A model generated the notes under the pieces. The model did no database searches. It saw nothing but the letters and a program-made list of their open reading frames with translations, and was not told the origin of the DNA. A stretch of 64,000 nucleotides of DNA from Agrocybe praecox. Taxonomy: Eukaryota; Basidiomycota; Agaricomycetes; Agaricales; Agrocybaceae. The stretch's first letter is position 1. Every line of letters begins with the position of its first letter. Of this stretch, positions 58,597 through 64,000 are shown in pieces. The DNA is taken from assembly GCA_964017145.1 (NCBI GenBank), contig OZ024846.1:682001-746000 (forward strand), written 5' to 3'. The position numbers were made by a program, and so were the translations under genes.

Positions 58597-59642
58597 GATA
58601 CGATAAGTTTTTGAATTGCAGTTGCCGTGTAATGCAGTGCGTTATAACGGTAAGGCCTAAAATGAGAAGAAATCGGGTTGGTGGTTAGTTGGTCTGGGTA
58701 TACTGGTTAGATGATTGGTAGGCAGATCAAGGAAAATAATGAACGCGGACAACGCTTGTAACGCAGGGTGCGGTGCGATCGCCATTGCGGAGGACCGCAA
58801 GGTTGGTGTGGACTGAGCTTGGCCAGAGTAGCGACGGACAGAGGCAGAAAGATGGCGTTGTACAGACTGACCTTATATTGACCTTATATGTACAATTTCG
58901 CGTCACCATTCCTTAGGAGAGATGGCGATCTACACACGTACATGTACATTTCTTCATCTCCCCTATTTACTGGTATTTGGAAGTGGTCTGTGGCGCAGCA
59001 TCTCTAACAGGGCTGTGATTCAAGAAAACTGGGCAAGATTTTTGGACACGTGGGGTGAATGTCCACAATGCACATTGCCCCAATCTCAAAACTCGACCAC
59101 AAGTAATAGGAAAGGGAAGAGTGTTTGTTTGCTCGCAGAACTAATCAGAAAATAAGCGACTCTGCAAAGCCTGTGCAGCGCATGAATGTCGTCGACGTTG
59201 GAATACAATCTTTTCGCACAGTTCAACGAAATTGAATTCATTGCATCTGGGCCTAGAGGTGGTAGTACCAATGCAGCGATCTTCGGTTTGGGCGATGTCC
59301 TGACCCCCCTAAAACGATGGGCCGAGCCTTCCTCGAACACGCGATATTGGGATACTTATGATTGGAGGGCCAGAGGGAAATCCAAGTATAAATCAAACAT
59401 ATATTCATTCCAAGACACGTATAGATGTGGATGGAAGTTAAAGGTAGGCTTTCGGGTCTAGATACATAATATCATGAACTTAAGTAAATCAATTCTCGAG
59501 ATAGGAACGGATAATGTGCTGGGTCGAAGACTAGACAGACCGGAAATTCAGTCAGCAATTTTTAGCGAAAAAGATATTAACGCCGGTAGTCACCTGAAAT
59601 GTTTGTTGAGATACATATATTATGCCCTTTCCAACAGTCACC
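58597..59642. other. Intergenic region, 1 kb
   Basis: A plus-strand frame of 91 codons (59186-59461) with GPRGGSTNAAIFGLGDVLTP and a Trp-rich end is open, but has no recognisable family and no splice partner, so it is not called as a gene. The rest is featureless. Confidence 0.45.
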
Positions 59643-61042
59643 CTACTCGTCGTCATCATCGTCATCAGCCTCTTGTAGCCACTAGAATAGGAAATGTCAG
59701 AGAATTTTCTAAAGAACAAATCGATCTAATCACCTTCAAGAAAGGCTCGCTAGCCTTCCTGACCTTCTTACTGGTGTCCTTGTCGACATACTTTTTGCTG
59801 ACATGAGTACCCCATTGAGTGACAACCTCCTCGTCCAAGATATCGATTTGGTAAAATGCCATGAGGATTTTGGGAACCGCAGATACAAGATCTGGGTGAG
59901 AGAAACCGACAAAGCGCTCAACGCCGCCCAAAAGGGACTTTTGGTGTTTCTCAGAGGTAACCATCTACAAAAACAGACCGGTCAGCAACCAGACAAACTA
60001 AGGTAGAGAAATAATAATACCTTGGTCAACAATGCGCCGTACTTCTCAACCTCGGATACAATGTTTGCCGTAAAGAGAGCCTGGACTATAACAGTAACAG
60101 TTTTGTGCTTCTTCTCAATTCCCAATTCTTCTGCCTTCTTGTATATGGCGATTGAGAATGCTTTCGAGTCATCATCTTTGTTTTCCTCGATCCAGCGACC
60201 AAGAACAGCAAAAGGACTGTTGGCGTCGTCGTCACTGCCATCATCGTCCCCTCCCAAGACAGCAGCAGCCATGCTGCCTTCCAGAGCCTTGATACGCTCT
60301 TTGACTGCCTCGGGAGAGGTATCGGCAGACCAATCTTCTTTGGCAAGGGTAGTATCGGTGTTGAGTTCAGCCGCTTCGGCTTTAATCTTCTTCGTCAACT
60401 CGTCGTCACTCTCGGCACCTGGATCCGGAGATTCGCCATTCTCGCCAGTGGGGTCTGGTGTGCCACCACCGCCGACACCTCCAGCAGCATCACCGGTGTT
60501 CTTGTTCTTGCCTTTCTTGATCTTGACAGGTGGGTTCTTCACGATGAAAGTCGTAAGTTTGTGACGCATGTCAACACCGGTGCGTTCACCGCATGCTTTG
60601 CAATCACGAATGATGTCTTCCTGCCTGCCATTCTTGAGAATAACCAGTTCTGTTTCCGGATTTTTGCAGGACTTGCACAGCACAAATTTGTCGATGAAGA
60701 CGTCCAAAAGTTCCCGTAAGCGATTAGCGTCGTGAGCGCCATTGACGATGTATCGGTCGTTTTTCTCATCGAATGTAGTTTGAGCTCCCAACTCGCACCC
60801 AAAAAACTTGGTGGTGTAAGTGGGTGGGCGACTGAGGGCTCGAGCCACATCGGACATATTGGGGATGACAGTTTTGATGCCATTTCCCTTTCCTTCAATT
60901 TTGGTGGTCAAGAGAGGCATACTAACGAAATCGATTGGCATAGATCAGTAACAGCGAAAAATTAAAAAGAAATAAATAATTACCGGTAGCGGTAGAACTT
61001 GTCTTCGACATCACGACGAATGTTGACGATTCCGGCAGCCAT
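59643..61042 (-). CDS. TIF5: Translation initiation factor eIF5
   Basis: Exons in transcript order: 61042-60984, 60921-60021, 59964-59734, 59681-59643, giving 409 residues. [20 protein letters not shown] carries the Arg15-equivalent GAP arginine. [34 protein letters not shown] and a four-Cys zinc finger (Cys102, 105, 127, 130: CKSC..CKAC) complete the GTPase-activating domain. A Lys-rich, then Asp/Glu-rich linker leads to the C-terminal W2-type HEAT domain ([54 protein letters not shown]) ending in the acidic aromatic box [12 protein letters not shown]. It triggers GTP hydrolysis on eIF2 at start codons. Fully intact. Confidence 0.97.
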
Positions 61043-61867
61043 ACTGGGCAGTAAAGTTTAACGCTATATCGCACAATGAGCAACAGTAAAATTGAGGACA
61101 TAATAAGATAAACTGACGGGACTATTGGAAGATTTAGGTAAGTATCTTTTATGCTTTGGCTTAGCAATTGGAGGTCGAAGCATGAATCCTCTGCCTTGAC
61201 AGAAGAATATGCGTGCTTGAAGATGGGGGGAGTGGAGAGACGCAATTGTGAAGATCTAAACAATAAATCTTCTGAAAAGGATACTGAGGTAGAAAAACGA
61301 GACAGTAGAGGTGGTGGTGGTTCACTGACAAGCCGCGTTTGCACACGTCGACACGGCTGGACAAAACTTGACCGATGCTTCGGCAATGTCCGTAATTTTG
61401 TCAGCCAGCCATGTGACTGCCATGGATTCGTGCCATAATTTCGTGCCCGAAGTCGCCGTTGGGCAAGGAAGGAGACTTTCCGAATGATGATTTTTGTCAG
61501 ATGTATTGCGGGATGTAAGGATAAAAGAGAGAGATGTATATCAGATATTATGGAGCAGAACATTCCGAGCGATATTGCTGAGAGCCGCATAAATATAAGT
61601 AATTGAAATCATCATCCTTGGTAAGTTTAAGCGCTCATGCAAAGACTTGATTTTGTTTACTTTGATACAGTACACCTTTTCCCGAATATGTACCTAACGG
61701 AAGATATGCTCTGCGCTAGCGCACGCATAACTTTGGCATCGATTTCTCGGTTACCATAGTATAACGAAATATCTTGCAACCCCCACCCAGCGTATGACCT
61801 TGCTCGTAAGCACTTAATGAAAGAGGCCTGTATCGAAATGTTGCAATCGATTGTTACCTATGGATAA
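61043..61867. other. Intergenic region, 0.8 kb
   Basis: eIF5 promoter and the 3' flank of the F-box gene. Long frames here are antisense or continue across the eIF5 leader, and none resembles a protein family. Confidence 0.55.
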
Positions 61868-63329
61868 TCAACGGCTGAAAAGGAGAAATTTACTGACAGG
61901 AAAATCCCCGGCTTGTGACTCAACAGTCGAGAGCGACAGATTCTCGATCCCAGGAAGTTTTTTGGAAAGAAGATCTATGAGGTTAATATCAATTTCCCAA
62001 ACATTTAGATGCAGGGAAACCAATTTTCTGCATCGCGATGCTTCGTGTATGATGGCTGCAGCTTCATCCCACTGAAGGTAATGATCACGTATAATGATTT
62101 CCTCGAGGTTGATGGAGGCTCTCTTGATGCATTCCATCAGGATAAAGACATTCTCGGGTTCTCTGGAGGGATATATGTCCAGCACATTCAAGCGAGAAAA
62201 TGCTCGAGGTTGTGCTAAGCAGCTTGATAGCCAGGGACATAGCTGAGGCTCCGTATCCCATGGCATAGCAAATCCAGAAGGGTTAAGTCGAAGATTGAGA
62301 CGTCGTAGAGTACCAGAGGTGTTCCAGATAAGAAATTTGAGTCCAGAAGGGTCGTAAAATGATTTATTGAATGCAAGGCGAATGTCAAGGGAGGATAGAG
62401 ATGGGAATGCCGCCAACTCGGCGAAAAATCGAGATAGATCAACTGCTTGAGAACGAGAAGGGGAAGACCATATTTTTAACGCATCAAGAGTTTGACTGTG
62501 CCTATTTATGAAATAAGCAAGGTTGTCGAACAGCGCATCAACGTCAAGGTCCCCAGCGAGGTCTTGAGGGTTGTTGACGATCTGTATTTCCAGGCGTTTT
62601 AAGGACGACAAGATAGGTGGATTTTGGAGGATAATGGCGTAACCTAATAAACCACCTGTGAGAGACAAGCTGTACAACTTGCTCTCAGAAGTCGTCCAGA
62701 AGGAATCAAAGAAGGAGCGAAGGGCGTGCGAATTAAAGGACGGAGATATGCTTGGAAAGTCCAACGTGAGATTTCGGAGATTTAAGAAGCCAGCACTCAG
62801 GCGGACAATTGCCTCTAGCACCATGCTTCCGAAGCATTGCTGATAGTTATTTTTATAGTGGCACACTCCCTGGTGGTCGCCTCTTAATTTCTATTTCATA
62901 GAAAAATCGACCTAAGTAATCTTGGGGGCATAGCGGCGAAAATAGCAAGATAAGAAACGACGCACCTTTCTCCCATCTCCACTGACATCAATATGAGAGC
63001 AGTCCCATACGCTTTCTTTGTTGCCTTTGTGATCCGTGTTCGTGAAGCAAATAGACATATTTTGTACTTTTCTCGCGACGGTTGGATCCCTAGTGATAAT
63101 GAGCTTGTATGCATCACTGCAATTTGCAATAATAATAAATTACGTACGATAAGCGATCCAAGAGTCGTATATTCTGTGCTGTTATACGCGTCGTAATTGA
63201 AACTTTCTTCCACCGTACGCCCAATGCAAGATCCAAAAAGACGCTGTTAACGCAGCGCAATTGATAGAGAGCGTCCTCTGGAATAAACCGAGCGATATTC
63301 AACCATAGCTCTGGGGGAATTTCGACCAT
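61868..63329 (-). CDS. F-box protein with leucine-rich C-terminal region
   Basis: Exons in transcript order: 63329-63148, 63089-62966, 62890-61868, giving 442 residues. The N-terminal F-box (residues about 1-45: EIPPELWLNIARFIPEDALY.., then LRCVNSVFLDLALGVRWKKV) should bind Skp1. The rest has irregular leucine-rich repeats (LRNLTLDFPS, LSSLKRLEIQIV, LSSLDIRLAF, LRRLNLRLNP, LVSLHLNVWEID). This is the expanded basidiomycete F-box class of substrate adaptors for SCF ubiquitin ligases. The substrate is unknown and usually unpredictable. SDPTVARKVQNM after the F-box matches the common linker of this class and fixes intron 1. Confidence 0.85.
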
Positions 63330-64000
63330 AGTGATGTGCAAAAGAGAAGAAGGCAGTGTGTGTATGGAGGACGTGGGGAGGGAGGGGAGAATAATGAATG
63401 TTGGAACCACCAACGTTCGTACTTATTAGGGACTTTTTAATCTGGACTTGAATATATTCCGGCATCATAACACGACGCAGGAGACTTCCAGGTTCCATGC
63501 ATCAATGACAAAATCACGATCGCTCTTCCTAGGCACGGAGACGAGCAGCAGTGGACTGATGTCTATAAGCAGCCGAGATATAGTTGCCAATCATTAAAGA
63601 TAAGCACAGATGGGGACGCCAGCAACCCTGGGAGAATTTATGTCTCGATTTGGTTGGTAGTGTTAAGAAATCGAGAGACTCTGCAACTTATGGTCAATGA
63701 TTGCTGGCAATTTGACAATAAGCCCACCTTAACTTCGGTTTTCATCCCCAAGACCGAGGATATCATGGAGACCCCCCTGATCTTCCAGTATAGATAGTCT
63801 TCTATGAGAGCAACATGGATAATTTTGTTCTCTTCTTGCAATGTGATCGATCTGAATAAAAGTGTATCAATTGTTACATATATCTGACGGTCCGGGTGTC
63901 TGGTCTCGGAGTAACCATAGCTCGTGCGTCCTTCATTGCATCATAGGCCGTAGTTTCTCCAGTCGTTTTAATACGGATTTGGGTGAGAATCCGGCATATA
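63330..64000. other. Upstream flank of the F-box gene to the window end
   Basis: 671 bp with no supported gene. A 67-codon reverse frame (63638-63841) is open but unrecognised. Confidence 0.5.

Noticed and set aside
59186..59461. 91-codon plus-strand frame
   Set aside because: A single isolated frame without recognisable domain or splice context. It remains possible as an orphan gene but is not supported.
60022..60564. 180-codon plus-strand frame over the eIF5 gene
   Set aside because: It is antisense to the exon 60021-60921 of eIF5. Its composition (Ser/Ala/Pro) is the mirror of the acidic linker codons.
60922..61590. 222-codon minus-strand frame upstream of eIF5
   Set aside because: It overlaps eIF5 intron 1, exon 1 and leader in another frame and shows no family resemblance. 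The [11 protein letters not shown] start in a different frame is unmistakable.

Overview
The window comes from a filamentous basidiomycete, most likely an Agaricomycete (mushroom or wood/litter decayer). Nearly every gene is cut by many 45-70 nt GT-AG introns, exons of 2-30 nt are common, and the gene set is typical of that group: chitin deacetylase, GH10 xylanases, alcohol oxidases, a large divergent G-alpha and a TEA-family factor. I rebuilt all gene models by hand from splice signals and family motifs. The reading phase was checked across every junction of the spliced models that list exons; the 9752-10460 locus is only an outline.

Layout. 0.2-5.3 kb: an NmrA/isoflavone-reductase-like protein, a secreted chitin deacetylase and a GPI-anchored CFEM-like protein. 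7.4-10.5 kb: a bHLH factor and an unresolved small gene. 10.5-13.3 kb is gene-poor. 13.3-18.5 kb: G-alpha, a PPIL3 cyclophilin and F-actin capping protein beta. 20.5-23.8 kb: an intron-containing tRNA-Thr(UGU), TAN1/THUMPD1 and a TEA/ATTS transcription factor. 23.8-28.5 kb contains no gene I can support. 28.5-36 kb: a Nudix diphosphoinositol-polyphosphate phosphohydrolase, a KE4-type ZIP transporter, an HD-domain hydrolase and RFC3. 36.2-45.5 kb: three tandem alcohol oxidases (GMC/AA3_3). 46.2-47.5 kb: PEX11. 48.8-54.4 kb: three tandem GH10 endoxylanases. 54.6-63.3 kb: a HEN1-like small-RNA methyltransferase, V-ATPase subunit e, a small membrane protein, eIF5 and an F-box protein.

The 36-54 kb block reads as a lignocellulose-related island. 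Secreted xylanases attack hemicellulose, and alcohol oxidases can burn the methanol released from methylated plant polymers to make H2O2. PEX11, a peroxisome-proliferation factor, lies between the two arrays. This functional link is an inference from neighbourhood only.

The most unusual signals are: (1) a 2-nt micro-exon that appears to be required at the same place in all three xylanase paralogs; (2) a 5-nt micro-exon and a GC-AG intron in the ZIP transporter; (3) a tryptophan/glycine-rich, Argonaute-hook-like tail on the HEN1 homolog; (4) a G-alpha in which the catalytic switch II glutamine is replaced by alanine.
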